Positions 32,861-42,935 of a stretch of DNA of 52,764 nt are shown here, in pieces. The stretch lies in the NCBI RefSeq assembly GCF_014637085.1, contig NZ_BMEU01000024.1, positions 1 through 52,764 on the forward strand, written 5' to 3'. A model generated the notes under the pieces. It searched no databases and was not told where the DNA came from. It saw nothing but the letters and a program-made list of their open reading frames with translations. The number at the start of each line of letters is the position of its first letter. The stretch's first letter is position 1. Source of the stretch: Comamonas phosphati. Lineage in GTDB: Bacteria; Pseudomonadota; Gammaproteobacteria; Burkholderiales; Burkholderiaceae_C. A program made the translations under genes and the position numbers.

Positions 32861-33775
32861 ATGATCACAAATTTCAAGGGAAAGACGGCGGTTTTGACGG
32901 GCGCGGGCTCGGGCTTCGGCCTGGAGTGCGCGCGCATCGGCGCGGCGCGGGGCATGAACCTGGTGCTGGTCGATGTGCAGCAGGCAGCGCTGGACCAGGC
33001 CGAGGCCGAGATGAAGGCCGCTGGCGCCAAGGTGCTGGCGCGGCGCGCGGACGTTTCGGATGCCGCGCAGATGGAGGCGCTGGCCGCCGAGGTCAAGGCC
33101 AGCTTCGGTGCGCCGCACTTCGTGTTCAACAACGCCGGCGTGGGCGCGGGCGGCCTGGTCTGGGAAAATTCCGTGGCCGACTGGCAGTGGGTGCTGGGTG
33201 TCAACCTCTGGGGCGTGATCCACGGCGTGCGCCTGTTCACGCCCATGATGTTGGAGGCCGCCAAGGCCGACCCCTCGTTCGAAGGCCATATCGTCAACAC
33301 CGCCAGCATGGCCGGCCTGCTCACGCCGCCCAATATGGGCATTTACAACGTCAGCAAGCATGCGGTGGTGAGCCTGACCGAGACGCTCTACCAGGACCTG
33401 GCCCTGGTGTCCGACCAGATCAGTGCCAGCGTGCTGTGCCCGTTCTTCGTGGCCACGGGTATCGGCCACAGCGAGCGCAATCGTCCCGCCCACCTCGCGG
33501 CCCAGCCGCTGACGGCCAGCCAGAAGATAGGCCAGGCCATGACCGACAAGGCCGTGGGCTCGGGCAAGGTGACGGCGCCCGATGTGGCGCAGAAAGTCTT
33601 CGACGCCATGGCCGCCAACCAGTTCTATATCTACAGCCACCCGCATGCGCTGGGCTCGGTTCAGGTGCGGCTGGAGGACGTGGTGCAGGGGCGCAACCCC
33701 ACCGATCCGTTTGCCCACAAGCCCGAGCTGGGCGCCAGCCTCAAGGCGTCGCTGAGGGGAGGGGATAGCCCCTGA
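32861..33775 (+). CDS. SDR-family oxidoreductase
   Basis: 304 residues from ATG 32861 (MITNFKGKTAVLTGAGSGFG); a TTG at 32825 in frame is less likely. The cofactor loop is TGAGSGFG, with NNAGVGAGG, NTASMAG and the YNVSKHAV active-site Tyr/Lys. D in VLVDVQQ at the end of beta2 favours NAD(H). The C-terminal extension (about 220-300) with PHALGSVQVRLEDVVQGRNP is typical of a group of SDRs annotated as short-chain dehydrogenases of unknown substrate. Ends in SP-stop, read from a dispersed repeat. Confidence 0.9.
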   Translation: MITNFKGKTAVLTGAGSGFGLECARIGAARGMNLVLVDVQQAALDQAEAEMKAAGAKVLARRADVSDAAQMEALAAEVKASFGAPHFVFNNAGVGAGGLVWENSVADWQWVLGVNLWGVIHGVRLFTPMMLEAAKADPSFEGHIVNTASMAGLLTPPNMGIYNVSKHAVVSLTETLYQDLALVSDQISASVLCPFFVATGIGHSERNRPAHLAAQPLTASQKIGQAMTDKAVGSGKVTAPDVAQKVFDAMAANQFYIYSHPHALGSVQVRLEDVVQGRNPTDPFAHKPELGASLKASLRGGDSP

Positions 33776-33862
33776 GGCGCTGCGCGTCTTCCCCCTGGAA
33801 GGAGGACGGCACCTTCGCTGCGAGGCGGCTCTTGCTCGGCGCCCCTGTGCTGGGGCGTGCTA
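33767..33862 (+). repeat. Dispersed 3'-end repeat, copy 5 (supplies a stop codon)
   Basis: GCCCCTGAGGCGCTGCGCGT, CCCCCTGGAAGGAGGACG and GCGAGGCGGCTCTTGCTCGG. The TGA at 33773-33775 is the stop of the SDR gene. The array separates that gene from the convergent DUF1566 gene. Confidence 0.75.
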
Positions 33863-33909
33863 GTTTGTGGATGGTGGGTAGCGCGGACGCCCTGAGTGGC
33901 TGAGGTCGA

Positions 33910-34593
33910 TCAGGGCTGAGGCAGGTCCGAGTCCTGCATGGGGCGCACCAGGCGCACCATGAGCCGGTTGCCGCGGCCCATGTCGGGGGCTGTCTCCAGC
34001 GTGTCCAGATTGATGGCCCAGGCCTGCTGCGCGGTGAGCTGGGGAATCGGACCCTGGCCCGAGATCTGGCTGTAGTTGTAGGGGTTGGACGGACGCGCAT
34101 TGACGGCTGCCGAGCCGCTCCAGTGCCAGTCGCGCGGCGCGTCCGGGAACAGGGCGGGGTGCAGTCCCTGCGGGCGCACGCTGCGGTCTATCAGGCGGCG
34201 CATCTCGTTCACGCGCGGCAGGCGCCAGCGTATTCCGTCTTCGCGGCCCAGCTCCTGGGCTCGTGTCTGGGCCTGCTTGTATGTCATGAGGTCGGGCAGG
34301 CCCTGGCAATGCTGCCCGTCCCACTGCATGCCCTCGGCGCAGCGCGGCCAGGCCAGGCGGGCGCGGATGTCCAGCACGAAGCGGCCATCGTGCGAGAGCT
34401 GGAATGCGGGCCTGGCGGCTTCGGCTTTGCCGGTGGCGGCGGCCTCCGGCTCCTGGGGTTCTGGGGCTGCATGCACTGCATGCACCGGCATGGCCTGGAG
34501 GCCCAGCCAGCCGAGCACGACGGTGGCGGCGCGAAGCGGGCCGAAGGAGCTGGACGGTGCGGAGGCTGGGCTGGTGACGGGCATGGCGGGCAT
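33910..34593 (-). CDS. DUF1566 (Lcl C-terminal domain) secreted protein
   Basis: About 227 residues from ATG 34593, which places a hydrophobic signal-like segment (AATVVLGWLGLQAMPVHAVH) early; the frame is open to 34755 and the exact start is uncertain. The C-terminal part (about 120-220) is the DUF1566 fold: LDIRARLAWPRCAEGMQWDG, DGIRWRLPRVNEMRRLIDRS, a WSGSAA segment and MVRLVRP at the end, which resembles formylglycine-enzyme/C-lectin-like domains. Cys pair CAEG..HCQG may form a disulfide. Probably exported; function unknown. Confidence 0.75.
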   Translation of the reverse strand: MPAMPVTSPASAPSSSFGPLRAATVVLGWLGLQAMPVHAVHAAPEPQEPEAAATGKAEAARPAFQLSHDGRFVLDIRARLAWPRCAEGMQWDGQHCQGLPDLMTYKQAQTRAQELGREDGIRWRLPRVNEMRRLIDRSVRPQGLHPALFPDAPRDWHWSGSAAVNARPSNPYNYSQISGQGPIPQLTAQQAWAINLDTLETAPDMGRGNRLMVRLVRPMQDSDLPQP

Positions 34594-34775
34594 TGCAGAT
34601 GGGATGACGCGAGAGGGCGATGGCAGGCGCGGGGCAGGCGCGGTTGCGCTGGACGATTGTGGTGATGTTTTTCGCGGGGCATGGCCGCGATTAACAAGGT
34701 CATTGCCCCGCAATTGAGGGCTTGGGCCTGCAGGCCGGTGCACGCGAGGGCACAAGCCGCGACAATGCAGGCTCT

Positions 34776-34967
34776 ATGCAAGCGACTGTTTCCCCGCGCC
34801 CGGTGTTGATCCTCGGGCTTCTGTTGGCCCTCGGGCCTGTTGCCATCGATATGTACCGGCTTGCTTACCTGCCTGCCTACCTGTCTGCCTTGCCCCGGAT
34901 CGGCGCCAGCCTGGGTGCGCAGGTGGGGGGCGTTGCCGGCCATGACACGCAAGGACTGCAGCAATGA
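34776..34967 (+). pseudogene. Truncated Bcr/CflA-type MFS transporter (N-terminal remnant)
   Basis: 63 codons beginning MQATVSPRPVLILGLLLALG and PVAIDMY, the first helix and motif of Bcr/CflA drug-proton antiporters, which normally continue LPALP. Here IDMY is followed by RLAYLPAYLSALPRIGASLG: a run of CTGCCTAC-like tandem units has expanded and disrupted the start of the motif. After GASLGAQ the similarity ends and the frame stops at 34965-34967, inside the ATGATGG of the next gene. The other eleven helices are gone, so it cannot transport, but it may act as a translated leader for the MFS gene it overlaps. Confidence 0.65.
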
Positions 34968-36442
34968 TGGCCGCCATGAGATCTTCGGACGAACACGGCA
35001 TGGGCGGCGGCGCAGCGGCGGTTGCCGACGGCATGCCTGCGGGCCCGCGCGGCAAGGCCATGCTGGTCATTGTGCTGGGCCTGATTCTGGCGGTGCTGGA
35101 CAGCAGCATCGTCAACCTGGCCCTGCCGGCCATCGCGCGGGAGCTGCAGTCCAGTTCGGCCCACACGCTATGGGTGGTGAATGCCTACCAGCTGGCAAGC
35201 CTGGTGCTGCTGCTGCCGCTGGCGGCCCTGGGCGAGCGGCTGGGCTACCGCCGCGTGTATCTGGTCGGCATGGCCGTGTTCATCGCGGCCTCGCTGGGGG
35301 CCATGCTGGCCGATTCGCTGGCCACGCTGATCGCGGCCCGCACCTTCCAGGGCGTGGGCGCGGCGGGCATCATGAGCGTGAATGCGGCCATGGTGCGCCT
35401 GATCTACCCGCGCGCCATGCTGGGCCGCGGCATGGCCATCAATTCCCTGGTCGTGGCCACTTCCTCGCTGGCCGGGCCTTCGGTGGCGGCGGCCATTCTG
35501 TCGGTGGCCGACTGGCCCTGGCTGTTTGCCGTCAATCTGCCGCTGGGCCTGTTCACCTGGTGGCTGGGGCGCAAATCCCTGCCCGTCAACCCGTTGCGCA
35601 ACACCGCGCACGAGGCCATCTCGCCGCTGGATGTGCTGCTCAACATCCTGATGTTCGCGCTGCTGTTCCTGGGCGGCGAGCAAATCGGTGCGAGCGTGGG
35701 CGCGCATCCCGGCGGCGCGGGCCACGCCGCGGCCTCGGCTCTGCCTTCGGGCTGGTGGCTGCTGGGCGCGGGCCTGCTGGTGGCCGTGTTCTATATCCGC
35801 CGGCAGTCGGGCAAGACGGCGCCGCTGTTCCCGGTGGACCTGCTGCGCATTCCCGTGTTCGCCCTGTCCATGTGCGGCTCGGTCAGCGCCTTCTGTGCGC
35901 AGATGCTGGCCTATCTGGCCTTGCCGTTCCTGCTGCTGGAGTCGAGAGGCCTGTCGCCCATGGAAGCCGGTCTGCTGATCACGGCCTGGCCGCTGGCCAC
36001 CATGGTCACGGCGCCCATCGCGGGCCGCCTCATCGGCAAGTATCCCGACGGCCTGCTGGGCGGCATAGGCATGGCCATGTTTGCCTGCGGCCTCTGGCTG
36101 CTGGCGGCGATGCCGGAAGCCACGGCCGGCTGGGACATGGTCTGGCGCATGGCCCTGGCCGGTTCGGGCTTTGCACTCTACCAGTCGCCCAACAACCACA
36201 CCATCGTGACCTCCGCGCCGCTGGCGCGCAGCGGCGCGGCCAGCGGCATGCTGGGTTCGGCCCGCCTGACGGGCCAGACCCTGGGCGCCGTGGTGCTGGG
36301 CACCATCTTCACGGTTGCCGGCAGCCCTGGCGGGCATGCGGAAACGCTGGCCCTGGCCATTGCGGGCTGCTTCGCGGCACTGGCCGGCGTGTTCAGCTCC
36401 TTGCGCGTGGGCCGTGCGGCGACCGCGGGACATGGCGGCTGA
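34964..36442 (+). CDS. MFS transporter, DHA2 (EmrB/QacA) family
   Basis: 492 residues, about 14 transmembrane segments. The DHA2 hallmarks are present: motif VLDSSIVNLALPAIARELQS in the first helix, the loop 2-3 motif GERLGYRRVYLVGM, ARTFQGVGAAGIMSVNAAMV, and the motif C-like GRGMAINSLVVATSSLAGPS in helix 5. It probably exports drugs or other hydrophobic compounds by proton antiport. There is no EmrA-like membrane fusion gene nearby. The start ATG overlaps the stop of the broken Bcr/CflA remnant; a second ATG follows immediately. Confidence 0.88.
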   Translation: MMAAMRSSDEHGMGGGAAAVADGMPAGPRGKAMLVIVLGLILAVLDSSIVNLALPAIARELQSSSAHTLWVVNAYQLASLVLLLPLAALGERLGYRRVYLVGMAVFIAASLGAMLADSLATLIAARTFQGVGAAGIMSVNAAMVRLIYPRAMLGRGMAINSLVVATSSLAGPSVAAAILSVADWPWLFAVNLPLGLFTWWLGRKSLPVNPLRNTAHEAISPLDVLLNILMFALLFLGGEQIGASVGAHPGGAGHAAASALPSGWWLLGAGLLVAVFYIRRQSGKTAPLFPVDLLRIPVFALSMCGSVSAFCAQMLAYLALPFLLLESRGLSPMEAGLLITAWPLATMVTAPIAGRLIGKYPDGLLGGIGMAMFACGLWLLAAMPEATAGWDMVWRMALAGSGFALYQSPNNHTIVTSAPLARSGAASGMLGSARLTGQTLGAVVLGTIFTVAGSPGGHAETLALAIAGCFAALAGVFSSLRVGRAATAGHGG

Positions 36443-36613
36443 GCGGCGTCTTCACTTCAGGGGCTGCGGCCCTGCGAAGCGGGCAGGCTTTGGGGGCAAT
36501 ATTTGTCACTCAATTGTCTGTCTGGGCCGGCGGGTGCCGCAGATAATTTCCTGCAGTGCGGCAGCTGTGCCTGCCGCAAGCGGCATACCAACCATCCAAA
36601 GGAGAGACAAGCC

Positions 36614-37717
36614 ATGGCAGAGACTCTGCTCAATCCCCAGTCCGATGTGATCGCCGAGGTGCGCGGCCGGCTGGGCATGATCACGCTGAACCGGGCCAAG
36701 GCGCTCAATGCGCTGTCCCTGGGCATGGTGCGCGATCTGCTGGCCACCTTGCTGGCCTGGCAGGGCGACGACCAGGTCATGGCCGTGGCCATTCGCGGCA
36801 TGGGCAAAGAGGGCCCGTTCGGCGCCTTCTGCGCCGGCGGCGACATCCGCTTTCTGCATGCGGCAGGCAGCAGCGGCAATCCGGAGCTGGAGGATTTCTT
36901 CACCGAGGAGTACACGCTCAACCACCTGATCCACCACTACGGCAAGCCCTATATCGCTTTCATGGACGGCATCGTCATGGGTGGCGGCATGGGCATCAGC
37001 CAGGGCGGCTCGCTGCGCATCGTCACCGAGCGCACCAAGATGGCCATGCCCGAGACGGCCATCGGCCTGTTCCCCGATGTGGGCGGCGGCTACTTTCTTT
37101 CGCGCTGCCCGGGCCATGCGGGCGAGTGGCTGGCGCTGACCGGCGAAACCATAGGCGCCGGCGATGCGGTGGCCTTCGGCCTTGCCGATGGCTGCATTCC
37201 CTCCGATCAGCAGTCGACCCTGTGGGAAACGCTGGCGACCACGGACTTTGTCAATGTCCAGGCCCTGGAGGCCGTGATCCAGGCCCGCTTCGTGGAGGTG
37301 GCGGGCAAGCATGCAGCGCGTCGCCAGGAGATCGATGCCTGCTTTGCCAAGCCTTCGGTGCTGGAGATAGAGCAGTCCCTGCAGGCCGGCGGCGACTGGG
37401 CGCAGACGCAGGCGGCTGTCCTGCGCAAGCGCTCGCCGCTGATGCTGCATGTGGTGCTGGAGCAGATTCGCCGGGCGCGCGACATGACGCTGGCCGAGGA
37501 TCTGCGCATGGAGCGCGACATGGTGCGCCACTGCTTTTACCTGCGCCCCGGCCAGAGCGAAACCCTGGAAGGCATCCGCGCGCTGGCCGTGGACAAGGAC
37601 CACCAGCCGCGCTGGAACCCCGCGCGCATCGAGGATGTGCAGGAGGCGCAGTGGACAGCCTTTTTCAACAGCCCCTGGCCGGCGTTCGCCCATCCGCTGC
37701 GCTACCTGCGGCACTAA
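36614..37717 (+). CDS. Enoyl-CoA hydratase/isomerase family, 3-hydroxyisobutyryl-CoA hydrolase-like
   Basis: 367 residues from ATG 36614 behind GGAGAGAC. The crotonase oxyanion-hole segments are FCAGGDIRFL and GIVMGGGMGISQGGSLRIVT, followed by MAMPETAIGLFPDVGGGYFL with the catalytic Glu/Asp pair of the hydrolase branch. The length of about 370 and the C-terminal region match 3-hydroxyisobutyryl-CoA hydrolases of valine degradation rather than 260-residue hydratases. No other valine-pathway gene adjoins. The stop TAA shares its last base with an inverted-repeat element. Confidence 0.88.
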   Translation: MAETLLNPQSDVIAEVRGRLGMITLNRAKALNALSLGMVRDLLATLLAWQGDDQVMAVAIRGMGKEGPFGAFCAGGDIRFLHAAGSSGNPELEDFFTEEYTLNHLIHHYGKPYIAFMDGIVMGGGMGISQGGSLRIVTERTKMAMPETAIGLFPDVGGGYFLSRCPGHAGEWLALTGETIGAGDAVAFGLADGCIPSDQQSTLWETLATTDFVNVQALEAVIQARFVEVAGKHAARRQEIDACFAKPSVLEIEQSLQAGGDWAQTQAAVLRKRSPLMLHVVLEQIRRARDMTLAEDLRMERDMVRHCFYLRPGQSETLEGIRALAVDKDHQPRWNPARIEDVQEAQWTAFFNSPWPAFAHPLRYLRH

Positions 37718-37984
37718 GAACGTGTTGACGATCTCTACGCAGCCGCGTTGGAGTGCAATCGGGATGAGTTCGAAGCGATGGCTCGCAGCTTGCACCGGGG
37801 TGCAAGCAAGAGATAGCGTGAAGAAATCGCCCGATTGCACTCCAACCCTTCGGGACGGCGGCTTTGCGGGCGCTCTGCGGCGTTGCAAATCCTCGCAATA
37901 GCGCGGCTATTGCTGCGGTGTTGCGCCTAGCATCCCATCCCGCAAAGCCGCTGTCGCGGCGCGAGGAGATCGTAAACACGTTCT
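37717..37984. repeat. MITE-like element with 19-bp inverted ends, copy 1
   Basis: 268 bases. The left end AGAACGTGTTGACGATCTC matches the inverted right end (37966-37984) at 18 of 19 positions. The interior contains GTTGCAAATCCTCGC, GCGGCTATTGCTGCGG and GCGCCTAGCATCCCATCCC, which recur in copy 2 at 39611. No coding frame. The first base is the last base of the upstream gene's TAA stop. Confidence 0.75.
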
Positions 37985-38095
37985 AAGCGGTTTGCTATCA
38001 AAGATGGGGGCTTCTTGTGCCGATTGGATAGAAATTCCAGCATTGGAGAATGCTGAAATTCAATAAACACCGGCGCAGGATGCTCCCTTTTTATA
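37985..38095. other. Gap between the MITE-like element and smpB, with a small hairpin
   Basis: CAGCATT-GGAG-AATGCTG (38038-38055) is a perfect 7-bp hairpin 41 bases downstream of the smpB stop, and a TTGCTATCAAAG motif is at 37991. The hairpin lacks a T-run on the minus strand, so termination here would be weak. Confidence 0.4.
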
Positions 38096-38569
38096 TCAGC
38101 GGTGGCGGCTTTTCATGACGCGTTCGATCTCGCGCTTGCCTTCCCGGTCCTTGATCACGTCGCGCTTGTCGTGTTCCGCCTTGCCCTTGGCCAGCGCGAT
38201 GTCGCATTTCACGTAGCCGTTCTTCCAATGCAGGTTGACGGGCACCAGGGTGTAGCCCTTTTGCTCGACCTTGGCCGTAAGGCGGAGGATATCGTCCTTC
38301 TTCATCAAGAGCTTCTTGATGCGGGCGGCGTCCGGGTTGACGTGGGTGGAGGCGGTCTTGAGCGGGTTGATCTGGCAACCCAGCAGGAACAGCTCGCCGT
38401 CCTTGATGATCACGTAGCCATCCGTGAGCTGGACCTTGCCGCTGCGCAAGGCCTTGACTTCCCAGCCGTGCAGCACGATGCCGGCCTCGTGGCGCTCCTC
38501 GAAGAAATAGTTGAATGCAGCTTTTTTATTGTCGGCAATGCGCGACGGAGTTTCTGGTTTCTTGGCCAT
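38096..38569 (-). CDS. smpB: SsrA-binding protein SmpB
   Basis: 157 residues from ATG 38569 ([20 protein letters not shown]). Conserved SmpB features: [20 protein letters not shown], the [13 protein letters not shown] segment, H[15 protein letters not shown], and the basic C-terminal tail ([13 protein letters not shown]) that enters the ribosome. It delivers tmRNA to stalled ribosomes. The tmRNA gene is not in this window. It is divergent from ratA-rnfH, an arrangement common in beta- and gammaproteobacteria. Confidence 0.97.
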   Translation of the reverse strand: MAKKPETPSRIADNKKAAFNYFFEERHEAGIVLHGWEVKALRSGKVQLTDGYVIIKDGELFLLGCQINPLKTASTHVNPDAARIKKLLMKKDDILRLTAKVEQKGYTLVPVNLHWKNGYVKCDIALAKGKAEHDKRDVIKDREGKREIERVMKSRHR

Positions 38570-38736
38570 GGAGTATTCAGTGCGGCGCGAACCGGAGATA
38601 AAAGCTCTCCCTACAATACTGGACTGCCGTCTCGCCTCTGGGTGGGATTTTAGTTTCGCATGGCGGTTTTTGGGGCAAAGGCCTGCTCTATGCCCTTGAA
38701 CCGCAGCCATGCTGATTGCTCTTGCCCATGAAAAAT

Positions 38737-38812
38737 GACCCCCACGCTTCCTCGCTTCGCGTAGTCCGCTGCCCCCCGAGGGGGCCGCTTTCTCATCTTG
38801 GGGCGGCCCGGC
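38737..38812. repeat. Dispersed repeat, divergent copy 6
   Basis: CCCCCACGCTTCCTCGCTTC, CCCCCCGAGGGGGCCGC and TTGGGGCGGCCCGGCG. It resembles the CCCCTGAGG family but is shorter and lacks its usual start. It lies in the divergent smpB/ratA region, ending where ratA begins. Confidence 0.5.
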
Positions 38813-38813
38813 G

Positions 38814-39266
38814 ATGAAAAAAGTCAACAAGTCCGTCCTGATCTGGTACAGCCCCGAAGAAATGTTTGCCCTCGTGACGGACGTGGCCCACTATGCCGAC
38901 TTCCTGCCCTGGTGCGACCAGGCCCGGGTGCTGGAGCAGGGCGAGTCGGGCATGACGGCCGAGGTGGGCATCGCCTTCGGCGGCTTGCACAAGTCGTTCG
39001 TGACGCGCAACACGCACTGCGAGCTGGAGGGCGGCGGCAAGCAGGTGCGCATCCGGCTGGTCAAGGGGCCGTTCTCGCGGCTGGAGGGTGACTGGCGTTT
39101 CCATCCCGTCGGCGACGGCAAGCAGCGCGCCTGCCGCGTGGAGCTGCAGCTGGACTACGGCTTTGAAAACGCAGCCTTCGCGGCGGTGATCGGCCCGGTG
39201 TTCGACCGCATTGCCGGCTCCATGGTCGATGCCTTCATCAAGCGTGCCGAACAGGTCTATGGCTGA
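38814..39266 (+). CDS. ratA: RatA/COQ10 family START-domain protein
   Basis: 150 residues. The START-like fold pattern is visible: [20 protein letters not shown] and YADFLPWC at the N-terminus, FVTRNTH, and [20 protein letters not shown] in the C-terminal helix. In E. coli RatA has been reported to block 50S-30S association; the same family includes the ubiquinone-binding COQ10 proteins, so a role in respiration is equally possible. It overlaps rnfH by eight bases and is coupled to it. Confidence 0.9.
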   Translation: MKKVNKSVLIWYSPEEMFALVTDVAHYADFLPWCDQARVLEQGESGMTAEVGIAFGGLHKSFVTRNTHCELEGGGKQVRIRLVKGPFSRLEGDWRFHPVGDGKQRACRVELQLDYGFENAAFAAVIGPVFDRIAGSMVDAFIKRAEQVYG

Positions 39267-39612
39267 AGTGGCAAGATTGCAGATCACGCTGGCTTGCAGC
39301 CCTCGCGCGGGTGAGGTGCGTGAGCAGGCCCTGGAGCTGGCGCCTGGCACGCGGGTACTGGACGCGATCGAGGCGGCCGGAGGCTGGACGGCTCTGGGCT
39401 TTGCCGGAGCGAAGGAGGGCGCCTCCATGCTGGGCATCTGGGGCAGGCGCGTGAGGCCCGAACAGCTTCTGGCGGATGGCGATCGCGTGGAGTGCTACAG
39501 GCCTCTGACCGTGGACCCCAAGGTCGCACGCCGCGAGCGTTTTACGCAGCAGGGCGCGCGCGGCGCGGGTCTTTTCAAGCGACAGCGTCCGGGTGCCAAG
39601 GCCGGGTATTAG
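39259..39612 (+). CDS. rnfH: RnfH family protein
   Basis: 117 residues from ATG 39259, overlapping the ratA stop. A ubiquitin-like beta-grasp protein with the family motifs LACSPRAGEVREQALELAPG, GIWGRRVRPEQLLADGDRVE and YRPLTVDPKVARRER. The molecular role is unknown despite its name (it occurs near rnf genes in some species). The last codon before the stop is TAT; the stop TAG shares two bases with the next inverted-repeat element. Pairing with ratA is widely conserved. Confidence 0.92.
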   Translation: MAEVARLQITLACSPRAGEVREQALELAPGTRVLDAIEAAGGWTALGFAGAKEGASMLGIWGRRVRPEQLLADGDRVECYRPLTVDPKVARRERFTQQGARGAGLFKRQRPGAKAGY

Positions 39613-39773
39613 AACGTGGTTACGATCTCCTCGCGGGTGTGCGGGCGCGGCCTCGGGCAGTCTGCGTTGTTGCAAATCCTCGCGATAGCTGCGGCTATCA
39701 CTGCGGTTTGCGCCTAGCAGCCCATCCCGATCCGCATCCCGCACCCCTTCGCGCAAGATCGTCAACACGCTCT
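39611..39773. repeat. MITE-like element with 19-bp inverted ends, copy 2
   Basis: 163 bases. Left end AGAACGTGGTTACGATCTC, inverted right end AGAGCGTGTTGACGATCTT (39755-39773), 15 of 19 identical. The interior shares TTGCAAATCCTCGCGATAGC, GCGGCTATCACTGCGG and GCGCCTAGCAGCCCATCCC with copy 1 and is otherwise shorter. It starts inside the rnfH stop codon. Confidence 0.75.
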
Positions 39774-39788
39774 TAGGCCCATCGCTGA

Positions 39789-41957
<2,169 letters not shown>

Positions 41958-41958
41958 C

Positions 41959-42052
41959 ACCCCCTGAGCGGCTATGCCGCTTCCCCCTCTCTCTTCGGGA
42001 GGGGGGCGACAGCCTCGCTGCGGGAGCGGCCCTTGCTCGCTGTCTCTGACTT
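41959..42052 (+). repeat. Dispersed 3'-end repeat, copy 7
   Basis: ACACCCCCTGAGCGGCTATG, CCCCCTCTCTCTTCGGGAGG and GGGAGCGGCCCTTGCTCGCT. It begins one base after the guaB stop. Confidence 0.75.
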
Positions 42053-42120
42053 GGTTTATGCCTTTCCATAGGCTGCTGACGCTATTTCGCGTCAATTGGT
42101 GAAAATTGATCAGATTGCAA

Positions 42121-42170
42121 ATTCTGGTCTGAATGCTAAAATCTGGTCTGAATTGAATTTCAGGCCAGAT
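42121..42170 (+). promoter_or_regulatory. Triple operator-like repeat upstream of the vapB-like gene
   Basis: ATTCTGGTCTGAAT (42121-42134), ATCTGGTCTGAATT (42141-42154) and an inverted ATCTGGCCTG (42161-42170) form two direct and one inverted copy of a TCTGGYCTGAA element, ending 17 bases before the antitoxin ATG. AT-rich spacers could hold the promoter. Typical of an autoregulated toxin-antitoxin operon. Confidence 0.65.
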
Positions 42171-42187
42171 TTTTTTATTTCCAGCCC

Positions 42188-42466
42188 ATGCAATCTGTCG
42201 GTATCTACGAAGCCAAGACCCGTTTCTCCGCCTTGATCGAACTGGTGGAGCAGGGTGAGGAAGTGCGCATCACGCGCCACGGCAAGGAAGTGGTGCGCAT
42301 GCTGCCGGTGCGCCGCAAGCCCGTGATCACCGATGAGCAGATTGCCCGGGAGCTGGAGCAAATCAAGGCGCTTCAGCAGACCATTCGTGCCATTCGTGCC
42401 ATTCGTGCGCCGGAAGCTGTTGATTCTGTGGCAAACCTGCGCCAGACCGGCCGGAGCCAGGCATGA
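42188..42466 (+). CDS. Phd/YefM-type antitoxin (vapB-like partner of a PIN toxin)
   Basis: 92 residues. The N-terminus MQSVGIYEAKTRFSALIELV followed by EEVRITRHGKEVVRML is the Phd/YefM DNA-binding fold. The C-terminal part, which would wrap the toxin, contains a threefold IRA repeat encoded by a 9-base tandem repeat (ATTCGTGCC, 42383-42408). The stop overlaps the toxin start (ATGA, 42463-42466). It should neutralise the PIN-domain toxin and repress the operon at the repeats upstream. Confidence 0.9.
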   Translation: MQSVGIYEAKTRFSALIELVEQGEEVRITRHGKEVVRMLPVRRKPVITDEQIARELEQIKALQQTIRAIRAIRAPEAVDSVANLRQTGRSQA

Positions 42467-42903
42467 GCGCCACGGCTTTCATCCTCGACGCGTCCGTCAC
42501 CGCCGCCTGGCTGCTGCCCGACAATGCCAGCGAGCACACTCAGCGCCTCTACGCCCGCATCCGCCGCGATGAGGTCGACCCGCAAGCCCCCAACCTCTGG
42601 CAGTGGGAATGCGGGAATCTGATCGCCTCGGGCGTGAATCATGGCCGCATTCCGCAGACCAGCGTCGAAGGCCTGTGGAGCGTGCTCGAAGCCATCCGCC
42701 ATCGGGTGGAACTACATGACCTGGCTCCCGCGCAGCACAAGGCCGTGCTGGATGTGGCGCTGGATACCGGCCTGCCTGTTTACGATGCCGCCTATCTGTG
42801 GCTGGCGCAGTCGCTGCGCCTGCCGCTGGCGACGTTTGACGAAGCCCAGCGGGCCGCCGCCAGCAGGCGCGGCATTGCGTTGCTGGCCCCCGAAGATTTC
42901 TAA
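42463..42903 (+). CDS. vapC: VapC-type PIN-domain toxin (ribonuclease)
   Basis: 146 residues. The PIN acidic residues are visible: D9 in [11 protein letters not shown], the Glu in WECGNLI, the Asp in [10 protein letters not shown] and the Asp in LATFDEAQ, so the Mg-binding site seems intact. VapC toxins cut RNA, often tRNA or rRNA. It ends 32 bases before guaA and may be read into it. The pair separates guaB from guaA, normally adjacent or close, so it is probably a later insertion. Confidence 0.9.
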   Translation: MSATAFILDASVTAAWLLPDNASEHTQRLYARIRRDEVDPQAPNLWQWECGNLIASGVNHGRIPQTSVEGLWSVLEAIRHRVELHDLAPAQHKAVLDVALDTGLPVYDAAYLWLAQSLRLPLATFDEAQRAAASRRGIALLAPEDF

Positions 42904-42935
42904 AGCTTTCCCACCCCTTCTTGCCCTTGAACATC

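Noticed and set aside
36443-36613. N-terminal extension of the hydrolase gene from 36503
   Set aside because: The extra 37 residues lack family similarity, while ATG 36614 has a good ribosome site.
42383-42408. Tandem repeat as a possible CRISPR or intergenic array
   Set aside because: The units are contiguous, 9 bases long and in frame inside a coding sequence.
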